Positions 1 to 5,844 of a stretch of 8,183 bases of DNA are shown in pieces (the stretch's first letter is position 1; the number at the start of each line of letters is the position of its first letter). A program made the position numbers and the translations under genes. The stretch is from Acidobacteriota bacterium (GTDB lineage Bacteria; Acidobacteriota; Vicinamibacteria; Vicinamibacterales; Fen-181). The stretch is taken from positions 261-8,443 of the forward strand of contig PMKG01000419.1 in the NCBI GenBank assembly GCA_003157675.1. The letters are read 5' to 3'. The notes beneath the pieces are model-generated. The model was not told where the DNA came from and made no database searches. It worked only from the letters and a program-made list of their open reading frames with translations.

Positions 1-249
1 CGCGACCGCGAGCGTCTTGAGGTCCGCCTTCTTCGCGTGGCCGAGCACGACGAGGTAATGGCGCGACCCCCTGGCGTTCCGCAGGAACAGGTTCTTGCAG
101 TGGGCGGCCGGAATCCCCGCCCAGTACCGCTCGGCCTCCTCCACGGTGAAGACCGGCGGGTGCGCGAATCGCTCGAAGGCGATGGCGAGCGCCGCGAGCG
201 CGTCGTACACCTCCTGCTCGGCGGGGGTGATCCCGGGGACCGCGTCCAC
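1..249 (-). CDS. YbaK/PrdX-family prolyl-tRNA editing (aminoacyl-tRNA deacylase) protein, 3' end missing
   Basis: Reading the minus strand from a GTG at 249 gives 83 open codons running off the left edge. The residues match the freestanding ProX/PrdX editing domain. A helical N-terminus is followed by HPPVFTVEEAERYW (about residues 30-43), then HCKNLFLRN (50-58) with the family's conserved Lys (K52), then YLVVLGHAKKADLK. These proteins hydrolyse mischarged Ala-tRNA(Pro) or Cys-tRNA(Pro) in the cytoplasm. Family members are roughly 160-180 aa, so about half is visible. The GTG start lies 2 bp after the stop of the upstream dehydrogenase gene, with GAGG of that gene's last codons acting as the ribosome binding site, so translation is probably coupled. 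The exact tRNA specificity cannot be told from this half. Confidence 0.85.
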   Translation of the reverse strand, partial: MDAVPGITPAEQEVYDALAALAIAFERFAHPPVFTVEEAERYWAGIPAAHCKNLFLRNARGSRHYLVVLGHAKKADLKTLAVA

Positions 250-251
250 GC

Positions 252-1142
252 TTACACCCTCGCCATCTCGAAGAGCACCTGCGCGAGGCCCGAGTAGTCG
301 TCGCCTGCGTGACCCGACGCCACCATCGCGCCCACCAGCTGCGCGACGACGGCGCTCACCGGGACCGGCACGCCGCACGACCGCGCGGTTTCCATCGCGA
401 TGCCCATATCCTTGTGGTAGAGCCCGGCGCGGAATCCCGGCTTGTAGTTCCTCTTGAGGATGCGCTCGCCGTGGACCTCGAGCACGCGGCTGGCGGCGAA
501 GCCGCCGAGCAGCGCCTCGCGCACCTTGGCCGGGTCCACGCCTGCCTTGGTTGCAAGCGCCATCAATTCGCTGACGACGGCCAGGGCGCCGCCGATCGCC
601 ATCTGGTTGCAGACCTTGCAGATCTGGCCCGCGCCCGATTCGCCGATGTGAATCACCCGTTCCGGGTTGCCCATCGCGTTCAGGATCGGCCTCACCCGCT
701 CGAGCGCCGTGGCGTCTCCGCCCACCATGATCGACAGCGTCCCCTGGATCGCGCCGATCTCGCCGCCGCTGACCGGGGCGTCGAGCAGCGTGGCGCCGTG
801 CCCGGCGGCCTCGGCCGACAGCCGCCGCGTCACGACCGGCGAGATGCTGCTCATGTCGATGAGGACCGCGCCCTTCCGCACGCCTTCGAACACGCCGTTC
901 GCCCCGGCCAGCACCAGCTCGACGTCCGGCGAGTCGGGGACCATCGTGATGACGACCGTCGCCTCGCGAGCCACCTCCGCGGGGCTTGCGGCCACGCGAG
1001 CGCCGGCGAGCGCCAGCGTCTCCACCGGCCCCCGGCTCCGGCTGTGGACGACGAGCGGAAACCCCGCCTTGAGGAGATTGAGGGCCATCGGCTTTCCCAT
1101 CAGGCCGAGACCAATAAAGCCTACCGTCTCTCGTTCAGTCAT
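252..1142 (-). CDS. NAD(P)-dependent beta-hydroxyacid dehydrogenase, 2-hydroxy-3-oxopropionate (tartronate semialdehyde) reductase-like
   Basis: This 296-residue protein is full length for the 3-hydroxyisobutyrate dehydrogenase/GarR family (about 290-300 aa). Residues 8-19 (GFIGLGLMGKPM) are the Rossmann glycine motif and N-terminal signature. DAPVSGG at 121-127 is the substrate-binding segment. GQICKVCNQ at 172-180 carries the expected catalytic Lys176, and HKD at 243-245 gives the second conserved Lys. The stretch around LEVHGERILKRNYKPGF (221-237) resembles GarR/GlxR more than valine-pathway dehydrogenases. It would reduce tartronate semialdehyde to glycerate or a similar beta-hydroxyacid pair. 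GGGAG at 1152-1156 serves as ribosome binding site for ATG 1142 (9-nt spacing). GTG 1145 directly before it is an alternative start. The gene overlaps the flavoprotein stop by 8 bp and sits 2 bp before the PrdX-like gene, so all three are probably co-translated. Substrate is inferred from family resemblance only. Confidence 0.88.
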   Translation of the reverse strand: MTERETVGFIGLGLMGKPMALNLLKAGFPLVVHSRSRGPVETLALAGARVAASPAEVAREATVVITMVPDSPDVELVLAGANGVFEGVRKGAVLIDMSSISPVVTRRLSAEAAGHGATLLDAPVSGGEIGAIQGTLSIMVGGDATALERVRPILNAMGNPERVIHIGESGAGQICKVCNQMAIGGALAVVSELMALATKAGVDPAKVREALLGGFAASRVLEVHGERILKRNYKPGFRAGLYHKDMGIAMETARSCGVPVPVSAVVAQLVGAMVASGHAGDDYSGLAQVLFEMARV

Positions 1143-2388
1143 CACGTCGTTCTCCCTTGGATGCCAGGTCCAAGCCGCGCGCCGCTACGTACGCGCTCGA
1201 CCACGCCCATTGGAAATTGAACCCACCGAGCCGCCCGTCGACGTCGAGCATTTCCCCGACGAGGAAGAGACCCGGACACACTCTCGATTCCATCGTCCCG
1301 CGGTTGACCTCGTCGAGGGCCACGCCCCCGGCGGTCGCCTCCGCGTAGTTGTATCCGCGACTGCCGGTCACCTGCAAGGGCCACGCGACGAGCGCGTGCG
1401 CCAGCCGCCGCCGGCCCCCGCGGGTGAGCGCGGCGAGCCGCCTGTCGGGGTCGAGATCCACCGTCTCAGGGAGGCTCGCGGCGACGGCCGCCGGCAGATG
1501 ATCGGCCAGGATCGTGCGCAGCATCGCGGACGGCCTCGCCGCCGCCATGTCGAGCAGGAAGCGTTCCACGCCCGCGAAATCGAGCGCCGGCAGGAACGAC
1601 AGCCGCACCTGGACCTCACGCCCCTCGATCTTCGCGCGGTGCCAGTGGCGCGAGGCGTTGAGGACGACCGGCCCGCTCGCGCCGAAGTGCGTCCACAGCA
1701 GCGCCCCCCGGAGCGTCACCGTGCGCAGGCCATCGCCGCTGACCGACACCGCCGCGTCGTGGGCAACACCGGTGAGGCGTGTATGAAACGTCCCCTCCAG
1801 CACGAGCGGCGCGAGCGCCGGTGTGGTCGGAATCACGTGATGGCCGAGGGAGGCGGCGATCGAGAGGCCGCCGCCATCGCTGCCGGTCTTGGGCAGCGAG
1901 AGTCCGCCGGTCGCCAGCACCACCCGTCGCGCCGTCTCGGACCAGTCGCCGCCCTGCACCTTGATGCCGGCCGCGCCAGCCGGCTGGATCGACGCCACCC
2001 GACTGCCCGACCGGAGTTCGACGCCGGCCCGCGCCGCCGCGTCGAGCAGCGCGCGGAGCACGTCCCTGGCGCTGCCGCTGTCGGGAAACAACTTGCCGTC
2101 CGCTTCCTCGTGCAGCCTGACGCCCAGTTCCCCGAAGAACGCGGCCGCGTCGGCCGCGGAGAAGGCGCGGAGGACGCTGTCGATCACGCGCCGGTCGCCG
2201 CCCCAGAAATCGCCCGCCGTGACGACCCGGTTGGTCACGTTGCAGCGGCCGCCGCCGCTCACGAGGATCTTCGCGCCGGGGCGACGGGCGCTGTCGAAGA
2301 CGACGATGGCCGCGCCGGGCAGGCGGCGTGCCGCGAAGATCGCGGTCGCGAGTCCAGCCGCGCCGCCGCCGACAATGGCGATGTCCAT
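1135..2388 (-). CDS. BaiN/HI0933-family NAD(P)/FAD-dependent oxidoreductase (aminoacetone oxidase family)
   Basis: A flavoprotein of 417 residues, a normal length for the family. The FAD dinucleotide motif GGGAAG is at residues 7-12, and the family-specific GAKILVSGGGRCNVTN at about 38-53 follows. Near the C-terminus come ATAGGVALDEVN, TMESRVCPGLFLVGEMLDVDG and GGFNFQWAWSSAY, the hallmark end of YhiN/BaiN proteins, where the FAD pyrophosphate is held. No signal peptide or membrane segment is seen, so it should be cytosolic. In gut clostridia BaiN takes part in bile-acid dehydroxylation, but most homologues, including E. coli YhiN, have no settled substrate. ATG 2388 is chosen because the FAD motif begins six residues later. 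The open frame continues 54 codons upstream, but that extension is low-complexity and covers the deaminase's 3' end. No Shine-Dalgarno precedes ATG 2388. The stop overlaps the next gene. Confidence 0.9.
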   Translation of the reverse strand: MDIAIVGGGAAGLATAIFAARRLPGAAIVVFDSARRPGAKILVSGGGRCNVTNRVVTAGDFWGGDRRVIDSVLRAFSAADAAAFFGELGVRLHEEADGKLFPDSGSARDVLRALLDAAARAGVELRSGSRVASIQPAGAAGIKVQGGDWSETARRVVLATGGLSLPKTGSDGGGLSIAASLGHHVIPTTPALAPLVLEGTFHTRLTGVAHDAAVSVSGDGLRTVTLRGALLWTHFGASGPVVLNASRHWHRAKIEGREVQVRLSFLPALDFAGVERFLLDMAAARPSAMLRTILADHLPAAVAASLPETVDLDPDRRLAALTRGGRRRLAHALVAWPLQVTGSRGYNYAEATAGGVALDEVNRGTMESRVCPGLFLVGEMLDVDGRLGGFNFQWAWSSAYVAARGLDLASKGERRDD

Positions 2389-2397
2389 CGGGGGACG

Positions 2398-2403
2398 ATT
2401 GTA
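2398..2403 (-). promoter_or_regulatory. Possible -10 element for the flavoprotein gene
   Basis: TACAAT on the minus strand lies nine bases before ATG 2388, where there is no ribosome binding site. A start at or very near the ATG would give a leaderless transcript and separate the flavoprotein-dehydrogenase-PrdX genes from the deaminase upstream. No convincing -35 was found at the proper spacing, which lies inside the deaminase coding end, so this is weak. Confidence 0.25.
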
Positions 2404-2415
2404 CCGCCGAAGCGG
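2404..2415 (-). terminator. UUCG-loop hairpin just after the deaminase stop
   Basis: On the minus strand CCGC-TTCG-GCGG begins one base after the deaminase TAA. It is a 4-bp GC stem closed by C-G around a UUCG tetraloop, which is unusually stable for its size. There is no U-tract after it, so it is not a classical intrinsic terminator. It could protect the 3' end or be chance in GC-rich DNA. Confidence 0.3.
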
Positions 2416-2416
2416 C

Positions 2417-3424
2417 TTATGCCTTGTCCGGGCCCCATGCCGGATCCTGCCTGAAGTCCGATTCCATGGCGGCCTTCCTGTCCTCCGGCAGCCAGGACGC
2501 CCGAATCGCCGACAGGATGACGGCGCGAATGTCCGATCGCGAAAAGCCACATCCCTCTTCCAGCAGCCGGTACTCGTCGGCCAGGCGCGTCTGGAGCATC
2601 CTGGGATCGTCCGTGTTGACCGTCACCATCATGCCGGCTTCGTAGTACCGGCGGATGGGATGCTCGGAGAGGCTTGGCACCACGCGCGTGCGGACATTCA
2701 ACACGGGGCACATCTCGAGCGGCACCTGGCGCTCGACGAGATACTTCACCAGCGCGGGGTCCTCCCACGCCCGCGTCCCATGCCCGATCCGTTCGGCCCC
2801 GAGCTCTCGCACGGCGTCCCAGATGCTCTGCGCGCCCAGCGCCTCGCCCGCATGGGCGGTGGTGCGAAACCCCAGCGACCGGGCGCGCTCGTACAGCTGT
2901 TTGAACGGCGCCGGCGGGAACTCGTGCTCCGAGCCGCCGATCCCGATGCCCACCACTCCAAGGTCCTTCACTTCACCGAGCTGCTCGAGGACCCCCATCT
3001 CCGATTCCGGCCCGTAATCCCTGACGAGGTCCGCGATCAGGGCGATCTCGATGGCGGGCACTCGCGAGAGACCTGCACGAACCGCTCGAGTCAGTTCCTG
3101 GACCAGCAGCCCGCGACGGGCGAAGAGGGATGGCGAGAAGAACATCTCGGCGTAGCAGATCCCCTGCCCGGCCATGTCGCGAGCGGTCAGTTCGGCGATG
3201 TGGGCGAAATCCTCGTACTCACGGAGGAACTGGTTCTTCCAGGACCAGGCGGCGATGAACTGAGGGAAGTCCCGATACTCGAATCGCGTCACGAGCGCCG
3301 ACACATCGGGCACGGTCGGATCGCCACCGTACTTCTGGATGAGGGAGAAGAGCGCCTCGTGCGGGATGGCGCCCTCCAGGTGGATATGCAGCTCGACCTT
3401 GGGCACGCTGTCGTGCCATGTCAT
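2417..3424 (-). CDS. add: Adenosine deaminase family protein
   Basis: A full-length 335-residue metal-dependent deaminase. All the metal and catalytic positions of the ADA fold are visible: PKVELHIHLEG (8-18) with zinc ligands H13 and H15, TAHAGE (189-194) with ligand H191 and catalytic E194, RIGHG (212-216) with H215, and NTDDP (270-274) with D272/D273. It would hydrolyse the 6-amino group of a purine compound in the cytoplasm, classically adenosine to inosine. Adenine deaminases and 6-aminodeoxyfutalosine deaminases of the futalosine menaquinone route share this fold and motifs, so the substrate is not fixed by what is seen; GIGGSEHEF (160-168) replaces the usual acidic G-D-E loop. ATG 3424 has GGGAG about 7 nt upstream and is the first start codon in frame. 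The corrinoid-protein stop lies 81 bp upstream and the flavoprotein start 28 bp downstream. Confidence 0.85.
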   Translation of the reverse strand: MTWHDSVPKVELHIHLEGAIPHEALFSLIQKYGGDPTVPDVSALVTRFEYRDFPQFIAAWSWKNQFLREYEDFAHIAELTARDMAGQGICYAEMFFSPSLFARRGLLVQELTRAVRAGLSRVPAIEIALIADLVRDYGPESEMGVLEQLGEVKDLGVVGIGIGGSEHEFPPAPFKQLYERARSLGFRTTAHAGEALGAQSIWDAVRELGAERIGHGTRAWEDPALVKYLVERQVPLEMCPVLNVRTRVVPSLSEHPIRRYYEAGMMVTVNTDDPRMLQTRLADEYRLLEEGCGFSRSDIRAVILSAIRASWLPEDRKAAMESDFRQDPAWGPDKA

Positions 3425-3453
3425 CCTGGTTCTCCCGCCCCTCGACGGACATC

Positions 3454-3488
3454 GGCTGAAGGCTGAAGGCTGATGGCCGATGGCTGAC
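3454..3488. repeat. Five tandem 7-bp units (GGCTGAN) between corrinoid-protein and deaminase genes
   Basis: Read on the plus strand, the units are GGCTGAA, GGCTGAA, GGCTGAT, GGCCGAT and GGCTGAC, contiguous and in register. They occupy nearly half of the 81-bp spacer. The period of 7 is not a codon multiple and no gene is seen in the spacer. A related tract lies in the next spacer upstream (4232-4295). Confidence 0.8.
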
Positions 3489-3505
3489 GTCGGCGTCGGG
3501 CAGGC

Positions 3506-4156
3506 CTACGACTGCGCCACGAGCCTCGTCGCGAGATCCACCGCGGACACGGCGTCCTGCGCCCAGCCGTCGGCGCCGATTCCGTCCGCCCACGCCCGGC
3601 TCACCGGCGCGCCGCCGACCATCACCTTCACCTGGCCGCGCAGCCCGGCCTTCGTGAGCGCCTCGATCACGTCCTTCTGCCCGTGCATCGTCGTCGTGAG
3701 CAGCGCCGAGAGGCCCACCAGGTTGGCGCCGGCCTCCCTGACGCGCGAGACGAAGGCGTCGACCGGCACGTCCACACCCAGGTCGTGGACCTCGAACCCG
3801 TTGGCCGCCAGCATCGTCCCCACGAGCGACTTGCCAATCTCGTGGATGTCGCCCCGCACGGTGCCGATGACGACCGTGCCGACCGGCTTCAGCGACTGGC
3901 GGCGCGCCTTCAGCTCGGGCTCGAGCAGCGCCATGGCCTGCTTCATCCCGTTGGCCGAGACGATCAGGTTTGGGAGGAAGAACTCACCCGACGCATACTT
4001 GTCACCAACCGTGCGCATCCCGACGACGAGCGCGCCGTCGATGATCGCCAATGGCTCGAGGCCGGCGGCGATCGCCTCCCTGACGCCAGCCACCGTCGCA
4101 TCAGGGTCTCCCTCGACGAGGCTCGCTGCGATCTGCGCGAGAAGTGCTGTGGACAT
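3506..4156 (-). CDS. Corrinoid (B12-binding) protein of a methyltransferase system, MttC/MtgC-like
   Basis: This 216-residue protein has the two-domain layout of cognate corrinoid proteins. A helical B12-binding-2 cap (about 1-88) is followed by a Rossmann-like B12 domain (about 93-216). The cobalt-ligating motif D103-x-H105-x-x-G108 (GDIHEIGKSL) is intact, as are SALLTTTM (150-157) and VGGAPVS (180-186). It would carry the methyl group on cobalamin between the MttB-like protein and a pterin methyltransferase that is not in this window. ATG 4156 is chosen because GGAG stands five bases before it; a TTG at 4183 in the same frame has no ribosome binding site. The length agrees with MtgC/MttC (about 210-220). 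It lies 120 bp after the methyltransferase and ends in an amber TAG, after which the frame stays open into the deaminase. Confidence 0.92.
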   Translation of the reverse strand: MSTALLAQIAASLVEGDPDATVAGVREAIAAGLEPLAIIDGALVVGMRTVGDKYASGEFFLPNLIVSANGMKQAMALLEPELKARRQSLKPVGTVVIGTVRGDIHEIGKSLVGTMLAANGFEVHDLGVDVPVDAFVSRVREAGANLVGLSALLTTTMHGQKDVIEALTKAGLRGQVKVMVGGAPVSRAWADGIGADGWAQDAVSAVDLATRLVAQS

Positions 4157-4185
4157 ATCTGCTCCAGGAAACTCCGAGGTCAAAC

Positions 4186-4206
4186 GCCGCCCCTACAGGG
4201 GACGGC
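4186..4206 (-). promoter_or_regulatory. GC hairpin between methyltransferase and corrinoid-protein genes
   Basis: GCCG and CCCC (4186-4193) pair with GGGG and CGGC (4198-4201, 4203-4206) around a TACA loop, with one bulged base at 4202. This gives an 8-bp all-GC stem. On the transcript (minus) strand GTTT follows, too short for a strong terminator. It stands 30 bases before the corrinoid-protein ATG, where it could act as a partial terminator, processing site or 5' stabiliser setting the ratio of the two proteins. Confidence 0.4.
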
Positions 4207-4231
4207 CTGCATACGATCAGGTGATCCGCCA

Positions 4232-4295
4232 TGAGCCCTGAGTCTTGAGCCTCCGGGCCTGAGCCCTGAGCTCCCGTTAGCCTTGAGCCTCCGGG
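4232..4295. repeat. Degenerate 7-bp repeat tract (TGAGCCY) with 14-bp direct repeats
   Basis: On the plus strand TGAGCCC, TGAGTCT and TGAGCCT (4232-4252) are contiguous. After one diverged unit come TGAGCCC and TGAGCTC (4260-4273), and after an interruption TGAGCCT (4284-4290). CTTGAGCCTCCGGG occurs exactly at 4244-4257 and 4282-4295. The right end of the tract runs past the methyltransferase stop (4277-4279) into its last codons. Confidence 0.75.
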
Positions 4296-5746
4296 AGCGG
4301 CGGCAGCTCGTCCATCCCGAACTTCCGGGCCGCGGCCGTCGCGATGGCGCGCAACTCGGCGCGCAGTTCACGAGCGACCGGAACGGGCTGATACGACGCC
4401 ACCAGCGTCTTCACCCGCTCGGCCGCGCGCTCGGCAGCCGTCGTCGCGCCCTTCCGCAGCCACCCGTCGGTCGTGCCACGGTCGATGACCGGCGACGGAA
4501 GATACAGCTCGCGACTGAACCACTTCAGCGTGTGCGGCTCGGCCAGGTACTCGGCCCGGTGCCCCATCTTTTCGAACAGCTTCAGCGCGATCGGTTCGTC
4601 CCTCGGCTCGATCCCGCGCAGCAGGCGCTTGGTCATCCCGATCATCTCGGCGTCGATGACCAGCTTCTCGAGGCTCTGGCAGCTTTCGAAGTCCATCATG
4701 CCCGCGCCCGAGATCATGTTGACGCCGGCCAGCGCGCCGAGCAGCGTGCCCCCAGCCGACTCCAGGCCGCACTGCGCGTCGATCACCTTGGCGTCGGTCA
4801 TGCCGAGATAGGCGTGCGTCGGCAGGCCGAGGCGCTTGCCCACCTGCGCGTAGGCGCAGTCGATCATCCACGTGGCCACGTCGCCCATCGGCGTGGTGCC
4901 CTCGCGCATGTCGAACGCGGCGGGCGATCCGCCCCAGACGACCTTCGCGCCGGTCTTCGCCAGCTGCCCGATGACGATGCCGCTGAGGCATTCGGCCGTG
5001 TGCTGGACGACGGCGGCGGCCAGCGTGACCGGGGCCGTGGCGCCGGCGAGCGGCATCGAGACCAGCTCGGCCGGGATGCCGGCCCGGGCGCAGTCGATCA
5101 GGTTCTGGCACGTCAGGTCGCTCCAGAGCAGCGGCGGCGACGGACAGACGTCAAACACGGCGATCGGCTTCGCGGCCAGGGCGGCGTCACCGCCGGCGAC
5201 GGCGGAGAGCATCTCCTTCATCACCCACCACGTGTCGGTCCGGAAGGCGCCGGTGACGATCGGCTTGCGGATGAAGTTGAGCGCCAGGTAGAGCCGGTAG
5301 AGGTCCCCGATCTCGGCGACCACGTCGCCGCAGACCATCGACGTGCTCTGCGCGTCGATCTGCGGCAACTGCTCGACGAGCTTCACGAGCCGCACGAAAT
5401 CGGCCGTCGTGGGCACCCGTTGGCGGTTGGTCTCGGGGTCGAGAATCGCCAGGGCCGCCGATCCCGGGTCGAAATGGACCTGGTCGCCGCCGTAGTGGAC
5501 CACGGGCTGGCCGTCGAGCGTGTAGAGATCGAACTCGTGCGCGGTCGTCTCGAGCGCCCGCAGAACCAGTTGCTCGGGGATCCGCGCCACGAGCGCAGTC
5601 TGGTCCACTCCGGCGCCGGCCTCGGCCAGCAACCGCCGCGCCTCCTCGTTGTGCACGCGGACGCCCGGCGCGCGCAGCAGCGCCATTCCTTCCGCGATGA
5701 TCTGCTCGACCAGCGATTCGCTCAGCATCCGCATTGTCGGTCGCAT
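4277..5746 (-). CDS. MttB-superfamily corrinoid-dependent methyltransferase, non-pyrrolysine type
   Basis: A 489-residue protein, the normal length for the trimethylamine methyltransferase (MttB) superfamily, and directly followed by a corrinoid protein. Family features include the central TIM-barrel segments FDVCPSPPLLWSD (198-210), VVWGGSPAAFDMREGTTPMG (269-288) and LGMTDAKVIDAQCGLESAGG (314-333). The last of these is where true MttB carries UAG-encoded pyrrolysine; this frame has sense codons throughout. Non-Pyl members studied so far act on glycine betaine (MtgB), proline betaine (MtpB), carnitine (MtcB) or gamma-butyrobetaine (MtyB), moving a methyl group to the corrinoid protein. Which substrate applies here cannot be read from the sequence. 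ATG 5746 has a perfect AGGAGG (5755-5760) eight bases upstream. The final residues (PEAQG) are encoded inside a heptamer repeat tract. It is first in the minus-strand gene run. Confidence 0.93.
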   Translation of the reverse strand: MRPTMRMLSESLVEQIIAEGMALLRAPGVRVHNEEARRLLAEAGAGVDQTALVARIPEQLVLRALETTAHEFDLYTLDGQPVVHYGGDQVHFDPGSAALAILDPETNRQRVPTTADFVRLVKLVEQLPQIDAQSTSMVCGDVVAEIGDLYRLYLALNFIRKPIVTGAFRTDTWWVMKEMLSAVAGGDAALAAKPIAVFDVCPSPPLLWSDLTCQNLIDCARAGIPAELVSMPLAGATAPVTLAAAVVQHTAECLSGIVIGQLAKTGAKVVWGGSPAAFDMREGTTPMGDVATWMIDCAYAQVGKRLGLPTHAYLGMTDAKVIDAQCGLESAGGTLLGALAGVNMISGAGMMDFESCQSLEKLVIDAEMIGMTKRLLRGIEPRDEPIALKLFEKMGHRAEYLAEPHTLKWFSRELYLPSPVIDRGTTDGWLRKGATTAAERAAERVKTLVASYQPVPVARELRAELRAIATAAARKFGMDELPPLPEAQG

Positions 5747-5754
5747 GTCACAGG

Positions 5755-5760
5755 CCTCCT
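5755..5760 (-). promoter_or_regulatory. Strong ribosome binding site of the MttB-like gene
   Basis: AGGAGG on the minus strand, eight bases before ATG 5746, fixes that start and predicts efficient translation. It is the best Shine-Dalgarno match in the window. Confidence 0.85.
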
Positions 5761-5792
5761 ATCGGTGCCACCGCCCGGTCCCGGAACGCGTA

Positions 5793-5821
5793 ATCGTAAT
5801 CACACCAGAGGTTTCCCGCAA
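5793..5821 (-). promoter_or_regulatory. Predicted sigma70-type promoter for the MttB-like operon
   Basis: On the minus strand TTGCGG (-35, 5816-5821) is separated by exactly 17 bases from TACGAT (-10, 5793-5798). Each box matches four of six consensus bases. Transcription would start near 5786, leaving a leader of about 40 nt that contains the AGGAGG site. Neither box is perfect, which would suit a regulated promoter. Confidence 0.5.
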
Positions 5822-5827
5822 GTCGGT

Positions 5828-5837
5828 GACAGCTGTC
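5828..5837. promoter_or_regulatory. Perfect 10-bp palindrome in the divergent intergenic region, candidate operator
   Basis: GACAGCTGTC is a perfect inverted repeat without spacer. It lies just upstream of the -35 box for the leftward promoter and directly before a possible -10 (TAGACT, 5839-5844) for the rightward gene, so one bound regulator could affect both. No regulator gene is present in the window, and short palindromes also arise by chance. Confidence 0.4.
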
Positions 5838-5838
5838 G

Positions 5839-5844
5839 TAGACT
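5839..5844 (+). promoter_or_regulatory. Possible -10 element of the molybdopterin oxidoreductase gene
   Basis: TAGACT fits TAnnnT and ends six bases before ATG 5851, which has no Shine-Dalgarno upstream. This is the spacing expected of a leaderless mRNA. No good -35 is seen. Confidence 0.25.

Noticed and set aside
667..2454. A 595-codon plus-strand open frame opposite the dehydrogenase and flavoprotein genes
   Set aside because: Its translation is rich in Arg, Pro, Ala and Ser with no recognisable motif, while the minus strand carries complete family signatures. It is a GC-driven antisense shadow.
2389..2550. Upstream extension of the flavoprotein by 54 residues
   Set aside because: The extension is Arg/Pro-rich, overlaps the deaminase's conserved 3' coding end, and precedes the dinucleotide motif that should be near the N-terminus.
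1889..3466. A 525-codon plus-strand open frame opposite the deaminase
   Set aside because: Low-complexity translation without domains; all ADA metal-site motifs are on the opposite strand.
3454..3488. CRISPR array or protein-coding repeat
   Set aside because: Units are 7 bp with no spacers between them, and no start or ribosome binding site reads the tract as a gene.
4157..4183. TTG at 4183 as start of the corrinoid protein, adding nine residues
   Set aside because: It lacks a ribosome binding site, whereas ATG 4156 has GGAG at good spacing and gives the usual family N-terminus.
4277..5746. True pyrrolysine-containing trimethylamine methyltransferase
   Set aside because: There is no in-frame TAG; the region aligned to the pyrrolysine site reads through in sense codons, and TAG serves as an ordinary stop for two neighbouring genes.
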